Shown piece after piece: positions 27,046 through 37,589 of a DNA stretch of 64,000 nt. Below the pieces are notes generated by a model. That model searched no databases and had not been told where the DNA came from. It saw nothing but the letters and a program-made list of their open reading frames with translations. A program made the translations under genes and the position numbers. The stretch comes from Methylobacterium sp. UNC378MF (GTDB lineage Bacteria; Pseudomonadota; Alphaproteobacteria; Rhizobiales; Beijerinckiaceae): NCBI RefSeq assembly GCF_900103195.1, contig NZ_FMWU01000013.1, positions 1 to 64,000 of the forward strand. The letters are read 5' to 3'. Every line of letters begins with the position of its first letter. Position 1 is the first letter of the stretch.

Positions 27046-27441
27046 CGGTCTGTAATGACCCTCGTTCACGCAAACGACTGTCTACGGAGGCGCCCGGTCT
27101 GATCGGGTAGCGCAGTCCGGCCAAGCGCATCCGGCGGCGCCGCGCGTGCAACCGTTACACGGTTCGCGCGTCTGCCTGACCATCCCTTGAACCGAGCGTC
27201 CGCAGACGGTCGCCGATCCTTAGTCGATTGTCAGGTTCGAATATGTCGTACCGCCGCGCTGGTACCGGCGCGTTCTGGTTCGACGGTGTAGGGGGACCAG
27301 CGAACCAATCGGCGACCCATAGTCACCACCGACCTTACAGCCGTCCGTCTTAACGGACGGTTCGCGATCTTCAAGCCGACTTTAGCGTTCCCCGGTTGAT
27401 GCAACAAGCAATTTTTCGATGCCGGGATGGTCGACTCAGAC
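27046..27441. other. Interval between prmC and the DUF4167 gene
   Basis: About 395 bases with no gene. It contains a perfect 8-bp (10 with wobble) hairpin CCGTCCGT-CTTA-ACGGACGG at 27341-27360, about 80 bases after the prmC stop, a possible terminator without a U-tract. The DUF4167 promoter should lie at the lower end. Confidence 0.5.
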
Positions 27442-28341
27442 TTAGGCATCCCTGTGGCCGGAGAAAAGCCCCCCCGGCCGATCGAAACTGAGGACCCGGT
27501 CATGACCGGCCAGATCGCGGGCCAATCCACGCTCCCGGTATCCTGCCGCCCGCGCGAGGTCCTGCACCGCCGCCGCCTGATCGTAGCCGATCTCCAGGAC
27601 GAGCGTGCCGCCCGATGCAAGTCGCGCACCTGCGCCGTCGAGGATCCGCCGGTAGGCGTCGAGGCCGTCCGCGCCCCCGTCCAGGGCGGTCGCGGGATCG
27701 TGGGCGCGCACCTCGCGATCGAGGGTCGCGATCACATCATGTGCGATATAGGGCGGGTTCGCGACAACGAGATCGAACGTCCCTCGCACGGCATCGCACC
27801 AATCCCCAACCACGAAGTTGGCTCGCTCGCCGAGGCCGTTCGCGGCGGCGTTGTCCCGGGCAACGCGCAGGGCACCTTCCGAGCGGTCGAGTCCGACCCC
27901 GCGAGCCTGAGGCATCTCGGACAGGAGGGCTGTGAGGATACAGCCCGTGCCGGTCCCGAGGTCCAGGCAGCGTAGCGGTGCTCTCCGGTCGGGAACGGCC
28001 GCCAGCGCGACCTCGACCAGGATCTCGGTGTCCGGGCGCGGCACCAGGGTGTCGGGCCCGAGCCGAAACGGCAGGCCCCAAAATTCCCAGGCGCCGAGGA
28101 TGCGGGCGACCGGCTCGCCGGCGAGCCGCCGGGCGAGCGCCGCTTCGAGGGCAACGGCTTCGTCCGCACTGACGAGGCGGTCGCCTTCGATCAGAAGGTC
28201 GCGCGTCTCCAGGCCGAGGATGCCGAGCAGGAGGAACCGGGCGTCGCCTGCAGCTTCACCGACGCCGCCGGCATACAGGCAGGTCGTGCACGCGCGCAGC
28301 GCCTCGCGACGCGACAGGTTCTGCATGGAGACCGACGTCAC
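27442..28341 (-). CDS. prmC: Peptide chain release factor N5-glutamine methyltransferase
   Basis: Methylates the glutamine of the GGQ motif in release factors 1 and 2. The 299-residue protein has an N-terminal helical substrate domain, the PRPDTE segment, the SAM site LDLGTGTGCILTALL and the catalytic NPPYIA motif. It is nine bases downstream of prfA, the gene of its substrate, on the same strand. Length is normal. Confidence 0.95.
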   Translation of the reverse strand: MTSVSMQNLSRREALRACTTCLYAGGVGEAAGDARFLLLGILGLETRDLLIEGDRLVSADEAVALEAALARRLAGEPVARILGAWEFWGLPFRLGPDTLVPRPDTEILVEVALAAVPDRRAPLRCLDLGTGTGCILTALLSEMPQARGVGLDRSEGALRVARDNAAANGLGERANFVVGDWCDAVRGTFDLVVANPPYIAHDVIATLDREVRAHDPATALDGGADGLDAYRRILDGAGARLASGGTLVLEIGYDQAAAVQDLARAAGYRERGLARDLAGHDRVLSFDRPGGLFSGHRDA

Positions 28342-28350
28342 GACATGACC

Positions 28351-29436
28351 TCAGACCATGCCCTCGGCGGCCAGCAGCTCCGCTTGGTGCTCAGTGATCA
28401 GGGCATCGACCACTTCGTCCAGGGCGGTCCCGGCCATCACCTCCTCGAGTTTGTAGAGGGTCAGGTTTATCCGGTGATCGGTCACTCGGCCTTGCGGGAA
28501 GTTGTAGGTGCGGATCCGCTCGCTGCGATCGCCGGAGCCGACTTGCGCCTTGCGATCCGCAGCCCGAGCCGAATCCTTGGCGCTGCGCTCGGCGTCGTAG
28601 AGGCGGGCGCGCAGGAGCGCCATGGCGCGTGCCCGGTTCTTGTGCTGCGACCGCTCCTCTTGGACGAACACCACGATGCCGGTCGGCAGATGGGTGATGC
28701 GGATCGCGGATTCCGTCTTGTTGACGTGCTGGCCGCCGGCGCCCTGCGCCCGCATCGTGTCAATCTTCAAATCCGCGTCGTTGACGTGGATATCGACCTC
28801 CTCCGCCTCGGGGAGCACCGCCACAGTGGCGGCGGAGGTGTGGATCCGCCCCTGCGTCTCGGTATCGGGTACCCTCTGCACCCGGTGTGCGCCGCTCTCG
28901 AACTTGAGGCGCGCGAAGACACCCCGGCCCTTCACCTCGGCCACGACCTCGCGGAAGCCGCCGACCGTGCCCTCGCTCTCGGAGATCACCTCGACCCGCC
29001 AGCCCTTCGACTCGGCATATTTCGCGTACATGCGAAACAGGTCGCCGGCGAAGAGGGCCGCCTCGTCGCCGCCGGTGCCGGCACGGACTTCCAGGATGGC
29101 GCTCTTCTCGTCGGCGGCATCCTTCGGCAGGAGCAGCAGCTGGAGGGCCCGATGCGCGGCTTCGAGCGCCTCCTGCGCCTCCGGCTTCTCATCGGCGGCG
29201 AGCGCCCGCATCTCCGGATCCGTGCCCGGCTCGTCGATCAGGGCCTCGACGCCCGCGAGATTCTCCAGGGCCGCGCGATAGGCGCGGATTGCCGAAACGA
29301 CGGGATCCAGGTCGGACAGCTCGCGAGAGAGCTGGACCACCGTCTCCGGATCGATCTCGCCGGAGGCGAGTTGCGCGGTCACGATGTCGTGCCGCGCCAG
29401 GATGGCGTCGAGGCGCTCGGTGGGAAAGGGGATCAT
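28351..29436 (-). CDS. prfA: Peptide chain release factor 1
   Basis: Recognises UAA and UAG and triggers release of the finished peptide. The 361-residue protein has the codon-recognition PxT tripeptide as PDT (190-192) and the GGQ motif at 234-236 with Gln236, the PrmC methylation target, followed by [11 protein letters not shown]. The start is the ATG at 29436; an upstream open frame is not family-like. Forms a unit with prmC. Confidence 0.96.
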   Translation of the reverse strand: MIPFPTERLDAILARHDIVTAQLASGEIDPETVVQLSRELSDLDPVVSAIRAYRAALENLAGVEALIDEPGTDPEMRALAADEKPEAQEALEAAHRALQLLLLPKDAADEKSAILEVRAGTGGDEAALFAGDLFRMYAKYAESKGWRVEVISESEGTVGGFREVVAEVKGRGVFARLKFESGAHRVQRVPDTETQGRIHTSAATVAVLPEAEEVDIHVNDADLKIDTMRAQGAGGQHVNKTESAIRITHLPTGIVVFVQEERSQHKNRARAMALLRARLYDAERSAKDSARAADRKAQVGSGDRSERIRTYNFPQGRVTDHRINLTLYKLEEVMAGTALDEVVDALITEHQAELLAAEGMV

Positions 29437-29665
29437 CGCCCGTGTTTCTGCAAGTCTACGCGCGCCGTTCCGAGACGGGCGCGGGTCTCGTCTCCGGGGC
29501 GGAGACGCGTGGCTTGGAGGATGTATGACCCGGCAGGACGTCCCCCAAAACCACGCCTCGTCCGTTCGAGAGCGGAAGCCGTGGCGCATCGACCGAAAAC
29601 GTCGTGGCGTTGCCGTACAACCCTGGCCGAATGTTCGGCAAGGGTCGCGTCCGCGCTTAGCCCGC

Positions 29666-31927
29666 TTAGATAGGGATGCCGTGCGCGTGCGCGAAGGCCG
29701 TGAGCGCCGGGCGAAGGGAATCGCCGTCGTGCATCCGTTCCATCTCGACGTCGATGAGTTCGGCGACGGCGCGCGCGTCGAGGCTCAGCACCATGGCCTT
29801 GACCGGACCGATGGCCGCCGGGGACATCGACAGCTGCCGGTAGCCGAGGCCGATCAACGCCATGGCGTCTAAGGGACGGCCGCCGATCTCGCCGCAGACC
29901 GTCACCGGACAGGAGGCCGCGTTGGCCCGGTCGGCGATCAGCCGGAAGGCACGGAGAGCGGCGACGCTCAGCGGATCGAAGCGGTCCGCGACCCGCCGAT
30001 TCTCCCGGTCCACCGCGAACAAGAACTGCATCAGGTCGTTCGAGCCGACCGACAGGAAATCGGCCTCCCGCGCGATCTCGTCGATCTGGAACAGGAGCGA
30101 GGGCACCTCGATCATCGCACCGAGTCGGCAATCGGTGGGAAGCCGGTAGCCGTGGCGTTTCAGATAGGCCTTCTCGCGCTCGACGATGCCGCGAGCGCGC
30201 ACGAACTCGTCCACCGTGGCGACCATCGGGAACATGATCTTGAGCGGATCGCCGTCAGCGGCTTTCAGCAGTGCCCGAAGCTGCATCCGCAGCAGGGCCG
30301 GCCGATCGAGGCCGATGCGGATCGCCCGCCAGCCAAGTGCCGGATTCTCCTCCTCCAGCTTGGCCATGTAGGGCAGGATCTTGTCGCCGCCGATGTCGAG
30401 GGTGCGGACCGTGACGGACTTTCCCGCCGAGGCGGCAAAGACCTTGCGGTACAGCTCCTCCTGCTCGGCCGCCGACGGCATGCGCTGCGCCACCATGAAC
30501 TGCAGCTCGGTGCGGAACAGACCGACTCCTTCCGCGCCCGTCTCTTGAAGGTGGCTGAAATCCACCAGCAGGCCGGCATTGAGGTGCAGGCCGACCCGCA
30601 CGCCGTCACGGGTCTGGGCCGGGACGTCGCGCAGCGCCCGGTACTGCTCCTGCCGGCGGGCGCGCAGGCGCACCATCTCGGCATAGGCAGCCTCGACCTC
30701 GGGGCCGGGCCGGACATGGATCTCGCCGGCCACGCCGTCGACGATAATGGCGTCGCCCGCGTCGCAGAGAGCGGTCGCATTCTCGACCTCGCCCACCGCC
30801 GGGATGCCGAGCGCCCGGGCGACGATCGCCACGTGGCTCGTCGGACCGCCCTCCTCCAAGACGATGCCGCGCAGCGTCGAAGCCTCGTAGTCGAGAAGCG
30901 CGGCAGGCCCCATGGTGCGCGCCACCAAGATGGCGTTCTCGGGCAGCACCAGCGCGCCGGCCGCCTCGGGGCCGATCAGGGTGCGCAGGACGCGATTGGC
31001 GAGGTCGTCGAGATCGTGCAGCCGCTCGCGCAGATACGGGTCGGACTGGCGCATCATCCGGGCGCGATTGTCCGACTGGACCCGCTCGACGGCGGCCTCG
31101 GCGGTGAGGCCAGAGGCCACGGCCTCGCGCATCCGCCGGAGCCAGCCCTTGTCGTGGGCGAACATCCGGACGGTCTCGAGCACCTCGCGGCTCTCCGCGG
31201 TCCCGATCCGGTCGCCGCGCTCCACCAGGGCGTCGATCGCCGAGCGCACCTCCTCGATCGCCGCGTCGAGCCGCGCCACCTCGCGCTCGACATTCTCGGC
31301 GATCAGCGTCTTCACGACGACGCGCGGCTCGTGCAGCACCACGTAGCCGAGGCCGATCCCGTCCGCGAGGGCGATGCCGCGGGCGAGGACCGGGCGCCGG
31401 GCGGCGGTGCCGGCATCGGGCGCCAGACCCTCGAGCTCGCCCGATGCGATCATCTCCGAGAGCACCATGGCGGTGGTCTGGAGCGCCTCGATCTCCTCCT
31501 CGGAGTAGACGCGATAGGTCTTGTTCTGGACGGTCAGGACGCCGAGGGTGTTGCCGGCGCGCAGCAGCGGCACGCCCAGGAACGCATGATAGGCCTCTTC
31601 GCCGGTCTCCGGCCGGTACGAGAAGGCCGGATGGTTCTGGGCATCAGAGAGAGACAGCGGCTCCGCCGTGCGGGCGATGAGGCCGACGAGGCCCTCGTCG
31701 GTGCGCATGCGGGTCTGGTGCACCGCCTCGCGGTTCAGACCTTCGGTCGCGAACAGTTCGAGGGTGTTGTCATCGCGCAGCACGTAGACCGAGCAGACCT
31801 CGGCCACCACATTGGCGGCGATCAGGACGACGATGCGGTCGAGGCGTGCCTGGGGGCTGACCGGCTCCGCCATCGCTTCGCGGAGGCGGCGCAGCAGCAG
31901 GCGCGGGCCTCCGGGCGCAGCGGGCAT
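29666..31927 (-). CDS. ptsP: Phosphoenolpyruvate-protein phosphotransferase PtsP (nitrogen PTS enzyme I)
   Basis: First enzyme of the nitrogen-related PTS, passing phosphate from PEP to NPr. Domains in order: GAF sensor (about 15-155), enzyme I N-terminal domain, phospho-histidine motif [17 protein letters not shown], and the PEP-binding TIM barrel ([23 protein letters not shown]). The 753-residue form starts at ATG 31927; a GTG at 31972 is also in frame. It lies downstream of lysC on the same strand, a common alphaproteobacterial order. The GAF domain may sense glutamine. Confidence 0.94.
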   Translation of the reverse strand: MPAAPGGPRLLLRRLREAMAEPVSPQARLDRIVVLIAANVVAEVCSVYVLRDDNTLELFATEGLNREAVHQTRMRTDEGLVGLIARTAEPLSLSDAQNHPAFSYRPETGEEAYHAFLGVPLLRAGNTLGVLTVQNKTYRVYSEEEIEALQTTAMVLSEMIASGELEGLAPDAGTAARRPVLARGIALADGIGLGYVVLHEPRVVVKTLIAENVEREVARLDAAIEEVRSAIDALVERGDRIGTAESREVLETVRMFAHDKGWLRRMREAVASGLTAEAAVERVQSDNRARMMRQSDPYLRERLHDLDDLANRVLRTLIGPEAAGALVLPENAILVARTMGPAALLDYEASTLRGIVLEEGGPTSHVAIVARALGIPAVGEVENATALCDAGDAIIVDGVAGEIHVRPGPEVEAAYAEMVRLRARRQEQYRALRDVPAQTRDGVRVGLHLNAGLLVDFSHLQETGAEGVGLFRTELQFMVAQRMPSAAEQEELYRKVFAASAGKSVTVRTLDIGGDKILPYMAKLEEENPALGWRAIRIGLDRPALLRMQLRALLKAADGDPLKIMFPMVATVDEFVRARGIVEREKAYLKRHGYRLPTDCRLGAMIEVPSLLFQIDEIAREADFLSVGSNDLMQFLFAVDRENRRVADRFDPLSVAALRAFRLIADRANAASCPVTVCGEIGGRPLDAMALIGLGYRQLSMSPAAIGPVKAMVLSLDARAVAELIDVEMERMHDGDSLRPALTAFAHAHGIPI

Positions 31928-32116
31928 CTTTTCGTCGTTCCAGCGTCGGTGAGCGGCCTTGGCGTCGACCACCCTGCAACCTTGGCGCCAAACCAGGGAC
32001 GGCCGGCGCCGGATGGGCCGGACCGCTGGTCCCAGATGCGCTCTGGGATCGACGAATCAGCCCGTGACTGTTCAGTTCACACCACGCGACCCGCTCGAAC
32101 CCGCGTCGTCACAGGC

Positions 32117-33352
32117 TCAAGCCTGATCCAGGCCGTATAGCGAGTGAAGCGTGCGCACGGCAAGCTCCGTATAGGCAGCGTCGATCAGCACGGAGAACTT
32201 GATCTCCGAAGTGGTGATCGCGCGGATGTTGATGCCCTTCTCGGCCAGCGCCCGGAACGCCTTGGCGGCGACGCCCGCATGGCTGCGCATGCCGACGCCG
32301 ATCGCCGACACCTTCACTACGTCGGTGGCGCCTTCAATCTGGGCGTAGCCGATCTGCGTGCGCGCCTCGTCGAGGATGGCGCGCGAGCGCTGATACTCCG
32401 AGGCCGGCACCGTGAAGGTCATGTCGGTGGTCGATTGGTCGCCCGACACGGTCTGGATGATCATGTCGACGTTGATGTTGGCGTCGGCCAGCGGCCCGAA
32501 GATGGCGGCGGCCACGCCGGGGCTGTCCTTGACCCGGCGCAGGGTGATCTGCGCCTCGTCCCGGGAGAAGGCGATCCCGGTGATGATCTGCTGTTCCACG
32601 ATATCGTCCTCGTCGCAGATGAGGGTGCCCGGGCGCGCGGCGTCCGGCGAATCGAAGGAGGACCGAACCGTGGTCGGCACCCGGTGGACCATGGCGAGCT
32701 CCACCGAGCGGACCTGCAGCACCTTGGCGCCGAGGGAGGCCATCTCCAGCATTTCCTCGAAGGTCACCCGCTCCATGCGGCGAGCCTTCGGCACGATGCG
32801 CGGATCGGTCGTGTAGACCCCGTCCACGTCCGTGTAGATGTCGCAGCGCTCGGCCCCGATCGCGGCCGCGATCGCCACAGCCGAGGTGTCGGAGCCGCCG
32901 CGGCCCAGGGTCGTGACCCGGCCGGTCTCCGCGTGGACGCCCTGAAAGCCGGCGATCACCGCGACCTCGCCCTTGGCGAAACCCGCCTCGAGGTTCTTCG
33001 GATCGATCTCGGCGATCCGGGCCGAACCGTGCGCGTCCGAGGTTACGACCGGGATCTGCCAGCCCTGCCAGGAGCGAGCCTTGATCCCGTCCTTCTGCAG
33101 CGCGATCGCCAGGAGGCCGGCGGTGACGAGTTCGCCCGAGGCCACGACGGCGTCGTACTCGCGCGGGTCGTAGAGCGGGTTTGCGTCCTTGACCCAGTCG
33201 ACCAGTTCGTTGGTCTTGCCCGACATGGCCGACACGATCACCGCGACGTCGTATCCGGCCGTCACCTCGCGCGCGACGTGACGCGCCACGTTGCGGATGC
33301 GGTCGACGTTGGCGACGGAGGTGCCGCCAAATTTCATCACCAGACGGGGCAT
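32117..33352 (-). CDS. lysC: Aspartate kinase
   Basis: Phosphorylates aspartate, the first step to lysine, threonine and methionine. The 411-residue protein begins with the kinase motif MKFGGTSVAN (6-15), has the RGGSDTSAVA loop in mid-kinase domain, and two C-terminal ACT domains for feedback control by lysine/threonine. The ATG at 33352 fits the family start. Asd and DapB for the next steps are elsewhere in this window. Confidence 0.96.
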   Translation of the reverse strand: MPRLVMKFGGTSVANVDRIRNVARHVAREVTAGYDVAVIVSAMSGKTNELVDWVKDANPLYDPREYDAVVASGELVTAGLLAIALQKDGIKARSWQGWQIPVVTSDAHGSARIAEIDPKNLEAGFAKGEVAVIAGFQGVHAETGRVTTLGRGGSDTSAVAIAAAIGAERCDIYTDVDGVYTTDPRIVPKARRMERVTFEEMLEMASLGAKVLQVRSVELAMVHRVPTTVRSSFDSPDAARPGTLICDEDDIVEQQIITGIAFSRDEAQITLRRVKDSPGVAAAIFGPLADANINVDMIIQTVSGDQSTTDMTFTVPASEYQRSRAILDEARTQIGYAQIEGATDVVKVSAIGVGMRSHAGVAAKAFRALAEKGINIRAITTSEIKFSVLIDAAYTELAVRTLHSLYGLDQA

Positions 33353-33611
33353 TGTCTCTCGGTCGCAGGTTCCCGGTGGCGATTGGACGGACCGCTGCAG
33401 CCCTGTCCGGACGGTGCCCGGCGGGTACAAGCGGCTCGGTAGAGTGTCAACAACCGGCCGAGCATGGCGCCTGCGCGCCGCGGCGACTTCCGTGCCGTCT
33501 CCATGCTAGAGCGCCGGCACGACGCATCGCGGCGGATCCTGCCCGCCCGGCCGTACCGAATTGACGGGCGGGGCCGGGTCGAGGCGACGCCGGCATCAGG
33601 ACGGGACGCGC

Positions 33612-34373
33612 ATGGACAGGGCAGCCACGGATCCGGTCGCGGAGGGGTTCGTCGACCGCGACGAGGTCGCGCGTTTCGACGCGCTGGCCGCCACGTGGTG
33701 GGACGAGACCGGCCCGATGCGCGTCCTGCACCGGTTCAACCCGGTGCGGCTTGCCTATATCCGCGATGCGCTCTGCCGGCGATTCGGGCGTGATCCGCGC
33801 GCACCCTTCCCACTGGAGGGATTGTCGGTCTGCGACGTCGGCTGCGGCGGCGGCGTCCTGTCGGAGCCCCTGGCCCGGCTCGGCGCGCGCGTGACCGGGC
33901 TCGATCCGGCTGAGCAGAACATCGCGGTGGCCAAGGCCCATGCCGAGGCGGCAGGCGTGCCGGTTGATTATCGTGGGCAGACTATCGAGGCGGTGGTCGC
34001 CGGCGGCGAGAGCTTTGACGCGGTGCTGATCATGGAAGTGGTGGAGCACGTCTCCGACATGCCGGCCTTTGTGCGGACCGCCTGCGCGGCGGTGAAACCC
34101 GGCGGGTTGCTGTTCGGGGCTACGCTCAACCGGACGCTGCGCTCCTTCGCGCTCGCCATCGTCGGAGCCGAATACGTGCTCGGCTGGCTTCCGCGGGGCA
34201 CGCATGACTGGCAGAAATTCGTGACGCCAGAGGAACTCGCCCGCGCCGTCCGGGCGGGCGGCCTCGCTGTCACCGACACGGTAGGTGTCGTCTACAACCC
34301 GCTTACCGACAGCTGGCGCATTAGCCACGACAAGGCAGTGAACTATATGGTCGCGGCCGAGCGGTCTGCTTGA
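33612..34373 (+). CDS. ubiG: Ubiquinone biosynthesis O-methyltransferase
   Basis: SAM-dependent methyltransferase that makes both O-methylations in ubiquinone synthesis. The 253-residue protein has FDALAATWWDETGPMRVLH (typical UbiG start), SAM motif VCDVGCGGGVLSEPLARLG and THDWQKFVTPEEL. It is divergent from lysC, the common arrangement. The ATG at 33612 follows a GGGACGCG site; longer open frames upstream lack similarity. Confidence 0.95.
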   Translation: MDRAATDPVAEGFVDRDEVARFDALAATWWDETGPMRVLHRFNPVRLAYIRDALCRRFGRDPRAPFPLEGLSVCDVGCGGGVLSEPLARLGARVTGLDPAEQNIAVAKAHAEAAGVPVDYRGQTIEAVVAGGESFDAVLIMEVVEHVSDMPAFVRTACAAVKPGGLLFGATLNRTLRSFALAIVGAEYVLGWLPRGTHDWQKFVTPEELARAVRAGGLAVTDTVGVVYNPLTDSWRISHDKAVNYMVAAERSA

Positions 34374-34419
34374 ACGGATTGCGCCTCTCGCCGCTGGCAA
34401 CGCGGGGGATGAGGCGGCG

Positions 34420-34632
34420 ATGCTCGAGAAGATCCCCGGTGCGATCGGCGCAGTCCTGTCAGGGCTGAAGGCGGCCCTGGACAACACGGTGTCCCGGGCG
34501 AATCTCGCCGACATCCCCGAGAGCCTGACGCCGCCGAGCCCCGGGCGCGCGGAATGGCTGCCCCCGGATCCTGCCGCCGACCATAGGCCAAACGATTACG
34601 TCTTCCGGATCTACGCGCTCCAGGAGCCTTAG
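34420..34632 (+). pseudogene. YbhB/YbcL (PEBP) family gene with its middle deleted
   Basis: The 70-codon frame starts MLEKIPGAIGAVLSGLKAAL and continues to DIPESLTPPSP, matching the first 40-50 residues of YbhB/YbcL-type phosphatidylethanolamine-binding proteins. It then jumps to PPDPAADHRPNDYVFRIYAL, which matches the C-terminal block (GPHxYVFxLYAL). The 100 or so residues between, with the ligand-binding DPDAP and GxxHR motifs, are missing. The reading frame is kept, so a short product could be made, but it cannot fold as PEBP. Confidence 0.72.
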
Positions 34633-34863
34633 CCCTGGCCAAGGCGCCGGGCCGAGGCGCGCTCCTAAAATTCATGCGCGGACATGTCCTCGCGAAAAGC
34701 ACGCCGACAGGCGTTTACCATCGACCATGATCAAGCGGTAACCGCAACGATACAGCTCTGCCCGGCCCGCCCCGCGCGTTGTGCAGCATCTGTGATCTCC
34801 GTATTGTGTCGACCAGAAAAGTGGTCTGGGCAGACCAACGGGACATGGCTGGAGACCGAGCCT

Positions 34864-35484
34864 GTGGGCGTCGACGTGCGCACGAAGCGGCGGAGCGGCA
34901 GCAATGTGGCGCGCGCGCTGGCTGCCTCTGATGTCGGGACTTGGACCTGGCACATCACCGACGACGTTCTCCGATGCGATGCCGTCGCCGCGACGATCCT
35001 GGGTCTGCCCAGGACCAGGAATGGCAGCGGGACCACCTTCGCAGCGTTCTTGGAGCGGATCCACCCTGAGGATCAGCGGCGGATCGGATCGATTATCGAC
35101 GACCTTCGCCGACAGGGTGGTCTGTACATCGCGCAGTACCGAACAGTGCCGCAGCCCGGCGAGATCCGCTGGGTCCTGGCGCGCGGCCGCTTCATCCGGA
35201 ACGCGCAGGGCATCGTTGGCGAAGCCCATGGGATCGTCATTGACGTGAGCGCGTGCAGCCGGGACGGCTTCCTGGACGAAGCCGCGTTCTGCGCAACTGA
35301 TGTGGCAGCGGGGGGCATCGACCGTATCGCCGAAATGGCGCTGGCTCTGTACGGCGCCGCCGAGGATGGTCTGCCCCGACCGGGCTTCGAGCGTCTGAAG
35401 CCGCTGCTCGACCTGCTGTTGCACGAGATTGGCCGGCAACTTGCGGTCGCGCCGGCGGTGCCGGACCTCGACAGGATTCATTGA
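34864..35484 (+). CDS. PAS-domain protein
   Basis: A 206-residue protein with one PAS fold of the PAS_3 type (about residues 15-125: DVGTWTWHITDDVLRCD, FLERIHPEDQRRI, YRTVPQPGEIRWVLARGRF), as found at the N-terminus of HWE-type sensor kinases, but with no kinase or other output after it, only a helical tail. GTG 34864 has GGAG nine bases upstream; an ATG at 34684 is in frame but the added 60 residues look random. It may be a stand-alone sensor or a kinase fragment. Confidence 0.75.
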   Translation: MGVDVRTKRRSGSNVARALAASDVGTWTWHITDDVLRCDAVAATILGLPRTRNGSGTTFAAFLERIHPEDQRRIGSIIDDLRRQGGLYIAQYRTVPQPGEIRWVLARGRFIRNAQGIVGEAHGIVIDVSACSRDGFLDEAAFCATDVAAGGIDRIAEMALALYGAAEDGLPRPGFERLKPLLDLLLHEIGRQLAVAPAVPDLDRIH

Positions 35485-35659
35485 GGCGCGCGGGCGGCAC
35501 GATGGCCCGCCGCGCCTTGCCTTCGCGGGGCGAATCCTGATATGGCCGCGCCACCCCGCGATGCGTGAGCCGTGATCGCTGGACGCGACATCGCGTCCCG
35601 CCTCGCGACCACGTTCCCGATATCTTACCCATGGACGGCCCTCCGGGCTCGAGAGACCG

Positions 35660-35785
35660 ATGAAGATTCGCAACTCCCTCAAGTCCCTGCGTGGCCGCCA
35701 CCGCGACAACCAGCTCGTGCGTCGCAAGGGCCGGGTCTATGTGATCAACAAGACCCAGAAGCGCTTCAAAGCCCGCCAGGGCTGA
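35660..35785 (+). CDS. rpmJ: 50S ribosomal protein L36
   Basis: A 41-residue basic protein, [17 protein letters not shown] to [11 protein letters not shown], the long alphaproteobacterial form that lacks the zinc-binding cysteines of C+ L36. GAGAGACCG precedes the ATG. It stands alone between the PAS gene and a TPR gene, as is usual for this paralogue. Confidence 0.95.
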   Translation: MKIRNSLKSLRGRHRDNQLVRRKGRVYVINKTQKRFKARQG

Positions 35786-35924
35786 GACGGCCCCGCCCGG
35801 CCGCGTCGGGTCCGGACCGTTTCGATCAGGGGGATGGCCGTACCCGAATGGGTGCGGCCGTTTCCGCATGCGCGCGGCACCGCGGCACGTTGACGGATGC
35901 GGGCCTGACGCACAGTCTGGCCGC

Positions 35925-36536
35925 ATGATGCCGAGCCGCCTCCCCGTCGCCCTGGTCTGCCTGTCGATCCTCGCCGTGCAAGCTTCGGTGGTGCAGGCGG
36001 CGCCGGACACGGCGCGTCCCGGTCGCGCCGCTCCCGAGGCGAAGCCGGTGCCAAAGCCACCGAGCCTCGACGATCTGTTCGCGCGCCTCCGCGCCAGCGA
36101 GGATCCCGCGGAAGCCAAGGGCGTCGCCCAGCTCATCGAGCGGCGCATGGCCGGGTCCGGCAGTCCGACCGCCGACCTCCTCACCGACCGGGCCCGTCAG
36201 GCCGTCACCGCCCACGACTTCGACCTGGCCGCCGAGTTGATGGATCGCGTCACCGTCCTCGAACCGAACTGGTCTGAGGGCTGGAACCGACGCGCGACGG
36301 TGTTCTGGCTTCTGTCCGACAAGGACGACGCCTTGGCGAATCTGCAGCGGGCCCTGGTGCTGGAGCCGCGCCACTTCGAGGCCTGGGCCGCGATGGGCCG
36401 GATCTACGAATCGATCGACGACAAGGCGCGGGCCCTGGCCGCCTTCCGGCGGGCGCGGGCACTGTACCCGCAGATGGAGAAAATCGGCGAGGCGATCAAC
36501 CGTCTCACTCCGGAGGTCGACGGCCGCGACCTGTGA
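35925..36536 (+). CDS. Exported tetratricopeptide-repeat protein
   Basis: A 203-residue protein with a signal peptide (MMPSRLPVALVCLSILAVQASVV-type, cut near residue 25), a proline-rich spacer, and about three TPR units (FDLAAELMDRVTVLEPNWSEGW, DDALANLQRALVLEPRHFEAW, ARALAAFRRARALYPQMEKI). Probably periplasmic. Its stop overlaps the start of the hydrolase gene (GTGA), so the two are translated together. Confidence 0.87.
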   Translation: MMPSRLPVALVCLSILAVQASVVQAAPDTARPGRAAPEAKPVPKPPSLDDLFARLRASEDPAEAKGVAQLIERRMAGSGSPTADLLTDRARQAVTAHDFDLAAELMDRVTVLEPNWSEGWNRRATVFWLLSDKDDALANLQRALVLEPRHFEAWAAMGRIYESIDDKARALAAFRRARALYPQMEKIGEAINRLTPEVDGRDL

Positions 36537-37549
36537 CCCGGGTGATCGCTGTCCTCCTCACCGTCCTGGCATTACCGCTCGCCCTGACCAGCCTCGTCCT
36601 GGCAGTCGGCGCGCTGGCGACCTTGGTGATCACGGTCCGGGTCGGCCATGCTAATCCGCCTGCGGGACCGTTCGTCGCGATCGGCGGTGGGCGGCTCGCG
36701 ACTCTGCAGGACGGCCCGGCCGACGGGCCGCCCATCGTGATCCTACACGGAGCCTCGGCCAACGCGTCCGATCCGATGGAGGGCGTCGGGCGTCGCTTGG
36801 CCGCGCAGGGCTTCCGGGTCATCGCCTTTGACCGGCCGGGCTCCGGCTGGAGCGATCGGATCGCCGGAGGTGACGCCGCGGCCCCGTCCGTGCAGGCCGG
36901 GATGATCGCGGAAGCGCTGCAGCGCCTGGGTGTCGGCCCGGCGATCGTCTTCGGCCATTCCTGGGCCGGCGCGCTCGCCCTCGCCCTTGCCCTCGATCAC
37001 CCGGAACGGGTCTCGGCCCTCGCCCTCGCTGCGCCCGTGGCGATGCCGATGCCGGACCGCGTGAAGGATCTGCCTTGGTACTGGCGTATCGTGGTCAAGC
37101 CGCCGGTGGCGTGGCTGCTCAGTCGGACGGTCGGTCCGCCTCTGGCGCAGCATTTTCTGCCCGTGGCGGCGCGGCGAGTCTTCCAGCCGCAACCTCCGCA
37201 GGCGGATTACCCGGCACGGGCTCGGTCGGAACTGGTCCTGCGACCGGACACCCTACTTGCCAACGTCCAGGATCTGCTCGGCCTGTCGCACGCCCTCGCA
37301 GCGCAGAGTCCCCGCTACGGCGAGATTCGTATACCCACCCTGGTGATCTCCGGCGAAGCCGACCCGATCGTCCGCGCCGACACGCAGGCGGTGCCACTCG
37401 CGCGAGCGATCCCGGGCGCGCGGCTCGTGCTGCTGCCGGGCATCGGTCACATGCTCCAATATGTGGCCGCCGAGCGTCTGACGGAGGAGATCACCCGGCT
37501 GGCCGGTACGACGGGCACGACCGGTCGGGAGCCGACCGTCGCGCATTGA
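36533..37549 (+). CDS. Membrane-anchored alpha/beta hydrolase
   Basis: A 338-residue protein with an N-terminal hydrophobic helix (about 3-35) that anchors or exports it, then an alpha/beta hydrolase domain: oxyanion HGASANASD, nucleophile Ser143 in GHSWAG, acid in GEADPIV and histidine in GIGHMLQ, so the catalytic triad is complete. Substrate unknown; esterase or lactonase activity is likely. Starts at GTG 36533 overlapping the TPR gene. Confidence 0.9.
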   Translation: MTRVIAVLLTVLALPLALTSLVLAVGALATLVITVRVGHANPPAGPFVAIGGGRLATLQDGPADGPPIVILHGASANASDPMEGVGRRLAAQGFRVIAFDRPGSGWSDRIAGGDAAAPSVQAGMIAEALQRLGVGPAIVFGHSWAGALALALALDHPERVSALALAAPVAMPMPDRVKDLPWYWRIVVKPPVAWLLSRTVGPPLAQHFLPVAARRVFQPQPPQADYPARARSELVLRPDTLLANVQDLLGLSHALAAQSPRYGEIRIPTLVISGEADPIVRADTQAVPLARAIPGARLVLLPGIGHMLQYVAAERLTEEITRLAGTTGTTGREPTVAH

Positions 37550-37589
37550 GGCGCCGGGCGACCGGGCACGGCGATTCGCCCCATTCGTC

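Noticed and set aside
25308..27102. Long plus-strand frames opposite DUF4167, one very hydrophobic (Val/Leu/Ile-rich) and resembling a membrane protein.
   Set aside because: Apparent membrane segments arise from reading the QDR repeats in antisense; the minus strand has the DUF4167 domain, a start and an intrinsic terminator.
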